A DNA stretch of 28,534 nt from Rhodospirillaceae bacterium (GTDB lineage Bacteria > Pseudomonadota > Alphaproteobacteria > Puniceispirillales > Puniceispirillaceae). Of the stretch, positions 8,863 through 15,334 are shown in pieces. Location: NCBI GenBank assembly GCA_002731315.1, contig PCBG01000006.1, forward strand, positions 22,199 to 50,732, given 5' to 3'. The notes beneath the pieces were generated by a model. The model saw nothing but the letters and a program-made list of their open reading frames with translations. It ran no database searches and was not told the DNA's origin. The stretch's first letter is position 1. Each line of letters begins with the position of its first letter. A program made the translations under genes and the position numbers.

Positions 8863-10115
8863 TGACCGCCTCCTGCAAGTTCCATTTCCAACAGCTTGGC
8901 ATCATCCTCGAAACGTTCAGCCACATCGCGCGCGACATCGCCGATATAGAGGTCCTGCTGCCCGGCGAGCAAACCTGCCACGATATCGCGTGCCAGACGG
9001 TCGGGCGTGACTTTTGGCGGCAGCACAGAATCATGCCAGTCCTGTTCTAGCGGCCCGGCAAAGGCATTGACCACCCGTACCCCGCTGCCCAGCATTTCGC
9101 CGCGCAGGCATTGCGCCAGCGACAACGTCGCGGCATGCGCAGCCGAGTGCTGGCCAAAGGCCGGCCAGTTAGCATGCGCATAGACGGACAGCAGGTTTAC
9201 CCAGGCGGTAGCAGCATTCACCCCGTCGGCGCCGCGGCTGCGCATCACCGGGCCAAAATTCTCGGCAAGACGCATGAAGCCGAAAACCAGCTTGTCATGC
9301 AATTGCCTTGCATCGGCGATACCGCGCCCGGCCATCACCCCTCCAGGGCGGACATGTTCAGCATTATGCACCAATATATCCACCTTGCCGCCAATCTCAC
9401 CGCACAGCTCTTCAACTGACCGCGTATCTGTCAGGTCCAGCGGCAAGACTGACACCCCGGTCATGCCTTCCAGCCTTTCAATGGCCGCATCGCGTTTCCA
9501 GCTTTCAGCGACACCGGCAAATACTGTTTTTGCGCCTGCACCAGTCATGGCTGCAGCAAGCGCGACCCCGGCTGGCGTGCGAGCATCGGTAATCAGGACA
9601 CGCCGGTGACGCGGATCATTGGTCAGTTCGCGCAATTGAATATCCTCCCTTAAATCAGGACTGTCTGTGTCGGCGAAGGCCATGAATACGGCCCGATCTG
9701 CCTTGTCGAGAAACAGGCGCAGTTCCACCTTGTCGCCTACGCGGCAATGCGCGTGGAGATGTGCCATCACCGGCACCCCACCCGCCAGCGTTACCGTACC
9801 GACGCGCCAGGGGACCCGTTCCCGGAAATACAGCTCTGGGCTGGTCTCAAGCGCGGTTTCTGCAATCAGCCTGCCATGCGGGTCGGCAACGCGCCAATGC
9901 AGGTCTGACAGGCATGATGGGCAGGCTTCTCTTGGCGGCCAGACTATAACCGCGCAACTGTCGCAATGCGGTAGATGAAACCGTCCACGTGCCGCCTGTG
10001 CTCCCAAGCGCATGCCAAGCCTGCTCCGCGCCAGAGGTGGGGTCAGTGCCGAGCGTGTCTTTTTCTGCGGGTCCTTACGGACGGGTTCCGGCAGGGGCGG
10101 CAGCGGGTCAGGCAT
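8859..10115 (-). CDS. DUF35 zinc-ribbon/OB-fold protein fused to degenerate SDR domain
   Basis: This 418-residue fusion starts with a zinc ribbon (Cys51, Cys54, Cys65, Cys68; CDSC and CPSC) and an OB-fold region to about 160 typical of DUF35 acyl-CoA-associated proteins. A Rossmann-like SDR domain follows from about 170. The glycine-rich loop is weak (TDARTPAG), NNAG is replaced by HNAEH, and the catalytic YxxxK is replaced by His323 and His327 (HSAAHAA); only the Ser at 310 remains. Classical SDR activity is therefore unlikely. DUF35 proteins are known to bind thiolase-fold enzymes, and the thiolase-like gene lies directly upstream, overlapping by eight bases. I chose ATG 10115 because a GGAG sits six bases upstream; another ATG is at 10121, and the frame stays open to 10211. 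The SDR half may be structural or bind a nucleotide/CoA. Confidence 0.85.
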   Translation of the reverse strand: MPDPLPPLPEPVRKDPQKKTRSALTPPLARSRLGMRLGAQAARGRFHLPHCDSCAVIVWPPREACPSCLSDLHWRVADPHGRLIAETALETSPELYFRERVPWRVGTVTLAGGVPVMAHLHAHCRVGDKVELRLFLDKADRAVFMAFADTDSPDLREDIQLRELTNDPRHRRVLITDARTPAGVALAAAMTGAGAKTVFAGVAESWKRDAAIERLEGMTGVSVLPLDLTDTRSVEELCGEIGGKVDILVHNAEHVRPGGVMAGRGIADARQLHDKLVFGFMRLAENFGPVMRSRGADGVNAATAWVNLLSVYAHANWPAFGQHSAAHAATLSLAQCLRGEMLGSGVRVVNAFAGPLEQDWHDSVLPPKVTPDRLARDIVAGLLAGQQDLYIGDVARDVAERFEDDAKLLEMELAGGGQ

Positions 10116-11283
10116 GCGCATCTCCAACGCGTTCCAGGATAGCCGCGGCCGAACAGACGCCACGGTCATAATTGACCATGCCAAATCCGGACACCAGGGC
10201 GCGCCGCGCACTTGGTACCGCCATGCCTATGGCGTGGCCGGTCAACTGTCTTGTTGCCTCGACAAGACCCAAAAACCCGCCAGCAGCGCCTGCCTGACCA
10301 ACCGACAGCTGCCCGCCACTGGTATTATGCGGAAAGCTGCCGGCGCAGGTCAGGTCATGTTTGGCGATGAAATCCGCGCCGCAACCCTTGTCAAAAAATC
10401 CCAGATCTTCTAGCTGCATTAGACTGATCACCGGATAATCATCATAGGTTTCCACAAGGTCCATATCGTCAGGCGCGCATTCTGCCCGGTTCCACAGCAG
10501 GTCCCGATCATGCGCCCAGCCGCCGCGAAACTGCACCGGATCCTCGGCAAACCCGTTATGGCGTTCGATAATGGCAAGGGGGCGCACGGCCGGCAGAGCG
10601 AGCCGGCTGGCGGTTTCCGCGTGCATTACCAAAAAGGATTCTGCTCCGGCGCAGGGCATCACACAGTCAAACAATCCCAGCGGCGATGCGATCATCCTGG
10701 CACCAAGATATTGCTCGACAGTCAGGCCTGTCTTCATCAGCGCATGAGGATAGGTCAGAGCGTTGCTGCGTTGTGCGGCCGCGATCTTGCCGAAAGTGTC
10801 CCGGGAAATGCCAAAGCGGCGCATGTAATGATCGGCAATCAGCGCGAAATAGCCATTGGCACCGCCGGCACCATAGGGCCAGGCCGCGTCGTTGGAAAAA
10901 TGGGAAAACCGCGCCAATGTCTGGCGAAAGCTGTCCAGCTGGTTGGTATCGCCGGAAAGGCAGGCCACAATTTTGGCATCCCCGCACTGGATGGCACGCG
11001 CCGCGCGCCGCAGTGCAATCACGCCGGACGCACCCCCCATCGGCAGGTGTTCCAGCCAGCCAAGCGCCAGCCCGGCATGTTGTGTGAAGCCGACAGCACT
11101 ATCAGGATGTAAGGTGAAACTCGATACAGTCAGCCCGTCAATATCCGCGGGCCGCAATTTGGCCGCGCGCAGCATGTCGCGTAATGCGGATAACAGCCAC
11201 CAATGCGCCGACTCATTCGAAAACCGCCGATAGGCAATGGAAATCGGCGTGGTAACAACAATATCATCAAATCCCGCTGTCAT
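10108..11283 (-). CDS. Thiolase-like protein (lipid-transfer/aldolase type) lacking catalytic Cys and His
   Basis: This 391-residue protein has the thiolase fold of the SCP2/lipid-transfer subgroup, with recognisable thiolase layout from start to end. The nucleophilic Cys is replaced by Gly84 (PMGGASG, 81-87), and the His of the usual GHP-like motif is Gln330 (GGQLSVGQAG). A Cys near the C-terminus (377) remains. Tyr280 and Tyr283 lie in ETYDDYPV, at the site where related Ltp-type retro-aldolases carry functional tyrosines. The gene follows the CoA ligase by four bases and overlaps the DUF35 fusion gene, matching the known pairing of thiolase-like aldolases with DUF35 partners. I prefer ATG 11283 to the longer frame from 11352: it removes a 65-base overlap with the ligase and gives the usual N-terminus. 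Function as a C-C lyase is inference. Confidence 0.87.
   Translation of the reverse strand: MTAGFDDIVVTTPISIAYRRFSNESAHWWLLSALRDMLRAAKLRPADIDGLTVSSFTLHPDSAVGFTQHAGLALGWLEHLPMGGASGVIALRRAARAIQCGDAKIVACLSGDTNQLDSFRQTLARFSHFSNDAAWPYGAGGANGYFALIADHYMRRFGISRDTFGKIAAAQRSNALTYPHALMKTGLTVEQYLGARMIASPLGLFDCVMPCAGAESFLVMHAETASRLALPAVRPLAIIERHNGFAEDPVQFRGGWAHDRDLLWNRAECAPDDMDLVETYDDYPVISLMQLEDLGFFDKGCGADFIAKHDLTCAGSFPHNTSGGQLSVGQAGAAGGFLGLVEATRQLTGHAIGMAVPSARRALVSGFGMVNYDRGVCSAAAILERVGDAHA
10116..10125 (-). promoter_or_regulatory. Ribosome binding site deciding the DUF35-SDR start
   Basis: On the minus strand GGAG (10125-10122) is followed after six bases by ATG at 10115. It abuts the alternative ATG at 10121, which is too close for normal initiation. 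It lies inside the end of the thiolase-like gene, as expected for coupled translation. Confidence 0.6.
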
Positions 11284-11287
11284 TCCA

Positions 11288-12922
11288 TCACCCAACCACC
11301 CGTGCACGGCGCGATTTCCCGTGGCGGAAATCAACCAGCGCACTGTCCTCAAACATGGTTTGCAGCAGGCTCTGCAAGGCCCCGCGCTGTAGCTTTTGTG
11401 TGCTGGTCAACGGCAGGCTTTCAACGGCGGCAAACCAGCCGGGCGCCTTGAAGTAGGCCAGCTCTTCCTGAGCCAGCGCAAACAGCTCGGCAAATAAACT
11501 GTCCGAATCCACCCCCGGCGCAGGCACAACGAGGCAGGCCACTTCCTGTTCGCGCAGCGGGTCAGGCACCGGGCCGACTGCCAGTGCTGCCACACTGGTA
11601 TGCCGCATCAGGACGGTTTCCACCTCAAGCGCGGCAATATTCTCTCCAGACCGGCGTATGATGTTCTTTTTACGGTCACGGAAAAAGAACAGGCCATCCG
11701 TGTCACGCATTACGATATCGCCAGTATGAAACCAGCCACCATTCCAGGCAGCATCGGTAGCATCAGTGTCTTTCAAATACGCGCGGAAGAATCCAAAGCG
11801 CGGGTCATCGCCAGCGCGGCGCACAAGCAATTCCCCCGGCGTACCATCAGCAACATCCTGACCGGCATCATCAATAATACGAGCCTGCATTTCGGACGGG
11901 GCCATTCCAAAACAATTTTGGCCCACCGCGCGCTTGCTACCTGTAGCAGCAATGCAGACACCCGCTCCAGTTTCGGTCATGGCCCAGGCCTCGACAAGCG
12001 GAAACCCGAACCGCTCCTCAAAAGCGGCATGCAGTTTGCGGTCAACGCCGGCCCCGAAACCGAAACGGACTTGGTGTTGCCTGTCACGGTCATCTTCCGG
12101 CCGACTCATCAGGATTGACGGCATTACCCCCAGATAATGGAGAATTGTGGCATCGCTGTCAGATACTGCATCTGTCCACCGGTCAGGATGAAACCTGTCG
12201 AGAGGGACAAGCGTGCCACCGGTGGTGATCATCGCCATCACGGAATAGGCAAGCGCATTCATATGGAACATTGGCAGCGGGGTCAGCATCACCTCTTTTC
12301 CAGGTCGCAAGTCATAGGGGGCTGGCAGGGCTGCATACCAGTCACCCGCCGTCAGGAAATAGACCTGGTCCAGCTGGCACCCCTTGGGCTGGCCGGTGGT
12401 GCCCGATGTGTAGAGCAATGCAGCCTCGCGCCGGCTGTGCGGACCTGACAAGCCCGCAGTTGTCACCTGCAGCTGTGGAGGTGCCTCTGCCGGCCCTATC
12501 AGCGGCAGGCCTGACTCACTGCAGATATCCCGCAGCATCTGCGGCGCCTGTCTGGCCGCGACCACCAGCACCATCTCGGAATGGGAAATAATGAAATCCG
12601 CCTCACGCCTTTTCAGATCAGGATTGATCGGCACAATCGACAGCCCCAGCGCGTTTGCCGCCAGCCAGTTCACAAAGAAATCGGGCGTGTTGAACAGATA
12701 GAGGCCGATGCGCGCGCCAACCGCCATGCCGGCCGATGCCAGCATATCGCGCCGCGCCGCAACTTGCAGTTTCATGTCACGATAGGAGATGTCGCCAGAC
12801 GCGCAGCCGTAGGCCGCCGCCACATCCGGCAGAATGCGCAGAAAGGGCTGCGCCGGGCGGGCCTCCGCCACTGCTAGGAAACGCGAGAATACTGTTTCGT
12901 CTTGATACAAAAATAACGTCAT
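11288..12922 (-). CDS. AMP-forming acyl-CoA synthetase (ANL superfamily)
   Basis: This 544-residue ligase activates a carboxylic acid with ATP and joins it to CoA. The P-loop motif YTSGTTGQPKG is at residues 171-181. Later motifs include the MTETGAG element, GWFHTGDIVMRD, RKKNIIRRSGENIA and the C-terminal catalytic Lys in LTSTQKLQR. The arrangement resembles carnitine/crotonobetaine-CoA ligase-like enzymes, but that does not fix the substrate. It is the first gene of the minus-strand run: the thiolase-like gene begins four bases after its stop. The order ligase, thiolase-like, DUF35-SDR and cyclase suggests that an imported acid is activated and then cleaved as a CoA ester. The start ATG at 12922 is followed by typical N-terminal sequence. 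Confidence 0.93.
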   Translation of the reverse strand: MTLFLYQDETVFSRFLAVAEARPAQPFLRILPDVAAAYGCASGDISYRDMKLQVAARRDMLASAGMAVGARIGLYLFNTPDFFVNWLAANALGLSIVPINPDLKRREADFIISHSEMVLVVAARQAPQMLRDICSESGLPLIGPAEAPPQLQVTTAGLSGPHSRREAALLYTSGTTGQPKGCQLDQVYFLTAGDWYAALPAPYDLRPGKEVMLTPLPMFHMNALAYSVMAMITTGGTLVPLDRFHPDRWTDAVSDSDATILHYLGVMPSILMSRPEDDRDRQHQVRFGFGAGVDRKLHAAFEERFGFPLVEAWAMTETGAGVCIAATGSKRAVGQNCFGMAPSEMQARIIDDAGQDVADGTPGELLVRRAGDDPRFGFFRAYLKDTDATDAAWNGGWFHTGDIVMRDTDGLFFFRDRKKNIIRRSGENIAALEVETVLMRHTSVAALAVGPVPDPLREQEVACLVVPAPGVDSDSLFAELFALAQEELAYFKAPGWFAAVESLPLTSTQKLQRGALQSLLQTMFEDSALVDFRHGKSRRARVVG

Positions 12923-13104
12923 GTCGGCAGTCTGGCATGAGTGTCAACGCTATGTAAATTACCCAGACCGCTTCCAGGCCAAAGCATTTGACGCTCATCC
13001 CGCTTTTGGCCAGCATGATGGTTTGGATAGGCAGATCCAAGACTGCCCTTCATACGCGCCCCGCAGATAAATGCGCACGTAGATGCGCCAAGAGGACCGT
13101 CCGG
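12923..13104. promoter_or_regulatory. Divergent promoter region with inverted repeats
   Basis: This 182-base gap between the CoA ligase (minus) and the racemase-like gene (plus) must hold both promoters. It contains TTGGAT-n6-ATCCAA (13023-13040), a plausible dimer operator, and a bulged inverted repeat GGCCAAAGC/GCTTTTGGCC (12977-12985 with 13002-13011). The plus-strand frame extends back to 12988, but that stretch has no ribosome site or family similarity and is probably non-coding. I could not settle on -35/-10 boxes. Confidence 0.4.
13023..13040. promoter_or_regulatory. Candidate operator TTGGAT-n6-ATCCAA
   Basis: This is a perfect 6-bp inverted repeat with a 6-base spacer, in the middle of the divergent region. 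It resembles half-sites bound by GntR-like regulators, but no regulator gene is in the window, so the assignment is a guess. Confidence 0.35.
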
Positions 13105-13875
13105 ATGAAAATTTTTTACCAGAGCTTTGTGAATGAAACCGCCGCCCCAGGATATTGGGGCCGACTGAACAGCTTTTTGAACAGACATGCGCGCGCCGAC
13201 ACTGAGATCGTTTTCCAAGGAATCACACCCTTTGATTCCTATGCGCATGCACTTGTCGAATGGCGCTGTGGTCGAGAGGCGATTGCTAATGCCATTACCG
13301 CAGGGCGCACCGGATTCGATGGCTATCTGATGGGTCATTTTCAAGATTCCGGCCTCTATGAGGCACGCGCCGCATCATCCATTCCGGTGATATCACTTGG
13401 CGAGGCGAGCATGCTTTATGGCTGCCAGTACGGTCAGAAAATCGGCATCATCACCATTAACCCGCGCTTTATCCCAGGCCACGAACATCAGGTCAGCAAA
13501 TACGGTCTGGCTGGGCGCGTAACGGCCATTCATGCGATGCAATTCGAGCCCGGCCAGATATTGGCGGCGTTTGACGATGCGGATCTGCTGCAGCAGGTAG
13601 CTGATGAATTTACCCGCCAGGCCAAACCGCTGGTAGAGGCCGGCGTTGATGTACTTATCCCAGCGGGCGGTATTCCAATGCTGCTATTTGCCCAGATTTC
13701 TGGGTTTCGTGTTGCCGAAGCACCGGTGCTGAATGGCCTACCCGTGGCGCTGCGCATGACGGAAATGGCGATTGAAATGCGGCAGAAGTTTGGTTTGGAG
13801 GTTAGCCGAACGCGTGATTTTATCCGTCCGCCAGAAGAAATCCTAGACGAATTTCTTGATTATCCAAAGAATTGA
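13105..13875 (+). CDS. Asp/Glu/hydantoin racemase superfamily protein lacking both catalytic Cys
   Basis: This 256-residue protein has the Asp/Glu/hydantoin racemase fold (PF01177), a superfamily that also includes decarboxylases and maleate isomerases. Family marks include GHFQDSGLYEAR (77-88), IPVISLGEAS (93-102), GIITINPRFIP and VLIPAGGIPMLLF (183-195). The first catalytic Cys position (usually CFGDPG) is His78, and the second (usually LGCAGM) is Gly188. The only nearby Cys is Cys107 in LYGCQYG. A two-base racemisation is therefore unlikely; another lyase or isomerase chemistry, or binding only, is possible. I placed the start at ATG 13105, with AGAGGA eight bases upstream, because the extra 39 residues of the longer frame look random. 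It diverges from the CoA-ester operon and may share its control. Confidence 0.85.
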   Translation: MKIFYQSFVNETAAPGYWGRLNSFLNRHARADTEIVFQGITPFDSYAHALVEWRCGREAIANAITAGRTGFDGYLMGHFQDSGLYEARAASSIPVISLGEASMLYGCQYGQKIGIITINPRFIPGHEHQVSKYGLAGRVTAIHAMQFEPGQILAAFDDADLLQQVADEFTRQAKPLVEAGVDVLIPAGGIPMLLFAQISGFRVAEAPVLNGLPVALRMTEMAIEMRQKFGLEVSRTRDFIRPPEEILDEFLDYPKN

Positions 13876-14034
13876 AGACAGCAATACAAGGCCCTAAAAT
13901 TATACCTGACACCATGAAAGCACTAAAGGGATTAGAGGATTTTCGGTATAGTGCCTCCATCACCTGCTAAACACTAGACAGGAGATCTAGACAAGTTTTA
14001 TTTTTTTTTCAGAAAAAATTAGGTGGAAATATAG
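13876..14034 (+). promoter_or_regulatory. Intergenic region before the peroxiredoxin gene
   Basis: These 159 bases hold a possible -10 box TATAGT (13947-13952) with no good -35. A CTAGA/TCTAG repeat (13974-13978, 13986-13990) is followed by a T-rich tract (13996-14009). The ribosome site AGGTGG (14021-14026) lies eight bases before ATG 14035. The repeat plus T-tract could be a weak terminator for the racemase-like gene, but a 5-bp AT-rich stem is poor evidence. Confidence 0.35.
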
Positions 14035-14520
14035 ATGACAATTTCCTTAGGAGATACGCTGCCAAGCGTAACGTTATTCACCAAGAACGAAAATGAAGTC
14101 CAGAAATTTGATCTAAGCAAATGGTCTTTAAACAAAAAAGTTGTGTTCTTCTTTGTGCCTGGTGCTTTTACACAGACATGCTCTAAGCAACATCTACCCG
14201 GCTTCGTATCAAAACGCGATGAGTTCGCAAAAAAAGGCGTGGATGCCGTAGCGTGCATTTCTGTTAATGATCCACACGTAATGTTAGCATGGGGACACCA
14301 ATCCGGTGCCATCGGAAAAATTGAAATGCTTTCAGACCCAAAGGCTGAATTTGCGACTGCTCTTGGGACAGTTAAAGATTTTGGCCAACCGTTGGGCATC
14401 CGGAGTAAAAGATGTGGATTTGTCACGGAAGGTGGTTTGATCACCTATCTACACATCGAAGAACCTGGTGAACTTTCTGGTTCTAGTGCCATTGAAATGC
14501 TTGCTGCCCTAAGCTGCTAA
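14035..14520 (+). CDS. Peroxiredoxin, Prx5 (type II) family
   Basis: This 161-residue thiol peroxidase reduces hydrogen peroxide and organic hydroperoxides in the cytoplasm, usually using glutathione, glutaredoxin or thioredoxin as donor. The active-site motif PGAFTQTCSKQHLPGF holds Thr46 and the peroxidatic Cys49. VNDPHVMLAWG is also typical of the family. Extra Cys residues occur in VACIS, KRCGF and at the C-terminus (LSC); which, if any, is resolving is not clear. The length fits the family. It is followed after 32 bases by the SDR gene on the same strand. Its role here may be to remove peroxide made by the flavoenzymes encoded nearby, but this is inference. Confidence 0.94.
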   Translation: MTISLGDTLPSVTLFTKNENEVQKFDLSKWSLNKKVVFFFVPGAFTQTCSKQHLPGFVSKRDEFAKKGVDAVACISVNDPHVMLAWGHQSGAIGKIEMLSDPKAEFATALGTVKDFGQPLGIRSKRCGFVTEGGLITYLHIEEPGELSGSSAIEMLAALSC

Positions 14521-14537
14521 AAGTCGTTTTCACTGTC

Positions 14538-14555
14538 AGAGGGGTCAAAATTTTG
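14538..14555 (+). promoter_or_regulatory. Ribosome binding site and TTG start of the SDR gene
   Basis: AGAGGGG (14538-14544) lies eight bases before TTG at 14553. No ATG upstream in frame fits, and the protein alignment begins right after this codon, so TTG is the likely start. Confidence 0.65.
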
Positions 14556-15302
14556 GCCAATTTAGCACAAAAGGTTACTCTTATTTCAGGAGGAGCGCGA
14601 GGTATCGGCAAGGCAATTGCCAAGCGTTTCCATGCCGCTGGATCGAGTTTGATTGTGGTCGACACATCAGAGAACGCACTTCTGGAATTAGCTTCGGAAC
14701 TCGGCCGCAATATAATAACCTGTGTTGCAGATGTGTCTTGTGAAGTCAGTGTGGAAGCTTCCCTGACGCCGATCATCACCACACACGGCCCAGTTGATAT
14801 TCTTGTGAACAATGCGGCGACTGTAACGAGACGTGCTAAAATAACTGACCTAAAGTCAGACGAGTGGGAGAGAGCTTTAAGTGTAAATTTAACAGGCGCA
14901 TTTTTTCTCTCAAAATTGGTTATCCCACAAATGTGCGATAATGGCGGTGGAGTGATTTTGAACATCGCCTCACAACTTGGTCACGTGGCTGTCGAGGGTG
15001 CTGCAGCCTATTGTACGACAAAAGGTGGCATCTTACAGTTCACACGTGCCCTTGCCCTTGATCACGCAGAAGACAACATCCGTGTTGTGGCCTTGTCACC
15101 CGGCGCGGTCGATACCCCCCGTCTGACTGATATTTTTGGCTCACCAGAAGTAGCGGAACGAAACCTCGGTCCTGCGCATCCTGTCGGCCGGTTAGGGAGG
15201 CCCAACGAATTGGCTGACACCGCATTGTTTCTAGTCTCGGACGAAGCAACCTTCATCACCGGAACAGATCTCATTGTGGATGGCGGCTACACAGCAAAAT
15301 AG
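14553..15302 (+). CDS. Classical short-chain dehydrogenase/reductase
   Basis: This 249-residue SDR is of the FabG-like classical type, probably an NAD(P)-dependent alcohol/ketone oxidoreductase. It has the cofactor loop GGARGIG at 13-19, Asp37 after the second strand (VVDTS, favouring NAD over NADP), NNAA from 87, Ser140 (NIASQ) and the YxxxK pair Tyr153/Lys157 (YCTTK). The C-terminal GTDLIVDGGY is typical. All catalytic residues are present, in contrast to the degenerate SDR domain at 8.9-10.1 kb. It starts with TTG behind a strong ribosome site, and ends 32 bases from the convergent stop of the flavoenzyme gene. The substrate is unknown. Confidence 0.94.
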   Translation: MANLAQKVTLISGGARGIGKAIAKRFHAAGSSLIVVDTSENALLELASELGRNIITCVADVSCEVSVEASLTPIITTHGPVDILVNNAATVTRRAKITDLKSDEWERALSVNLTGAFFLSKLVIPQMCDNGGGVILNIASQLGHVAVEGAAAYCTTKGGILQFTRALALDHAEDNIRVVALSPGAVDTPRLTDIFGSPEVAERNLGPAHPVGRLGRPNELADTALFLVSDEATFITGTDLIVDGGYTAK

Positions 15303-15334
15303 AGATAGCGCACAATGCATTAGCCCTGATCACA

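Noticed and set aside
10510..11112. A 200-residue open frame on the plus strand within the thiolase-like gene
   Set aside because: It is antisense to a well-supported thiolase-like gene in GC-rich sequence, where long chance frames are common, and it shows no family motif or ribosome site.
12988..13104. Extra 39-residue N-terminus for the racemase-like gene
   Set aside because: The translation looks random, overlaps the inverted repeats of the divergent region, and a better start with AGAGGA lies at 13105.
13974..14009. CTAGA/TCTAG repeat plus T-run as an intrinsic terminator
   Set aside because: The stem is only 5 bp and AT-rich, and a possible -10 box just upstream would place the T-run in a leader; too weak to call as a terminator feature.
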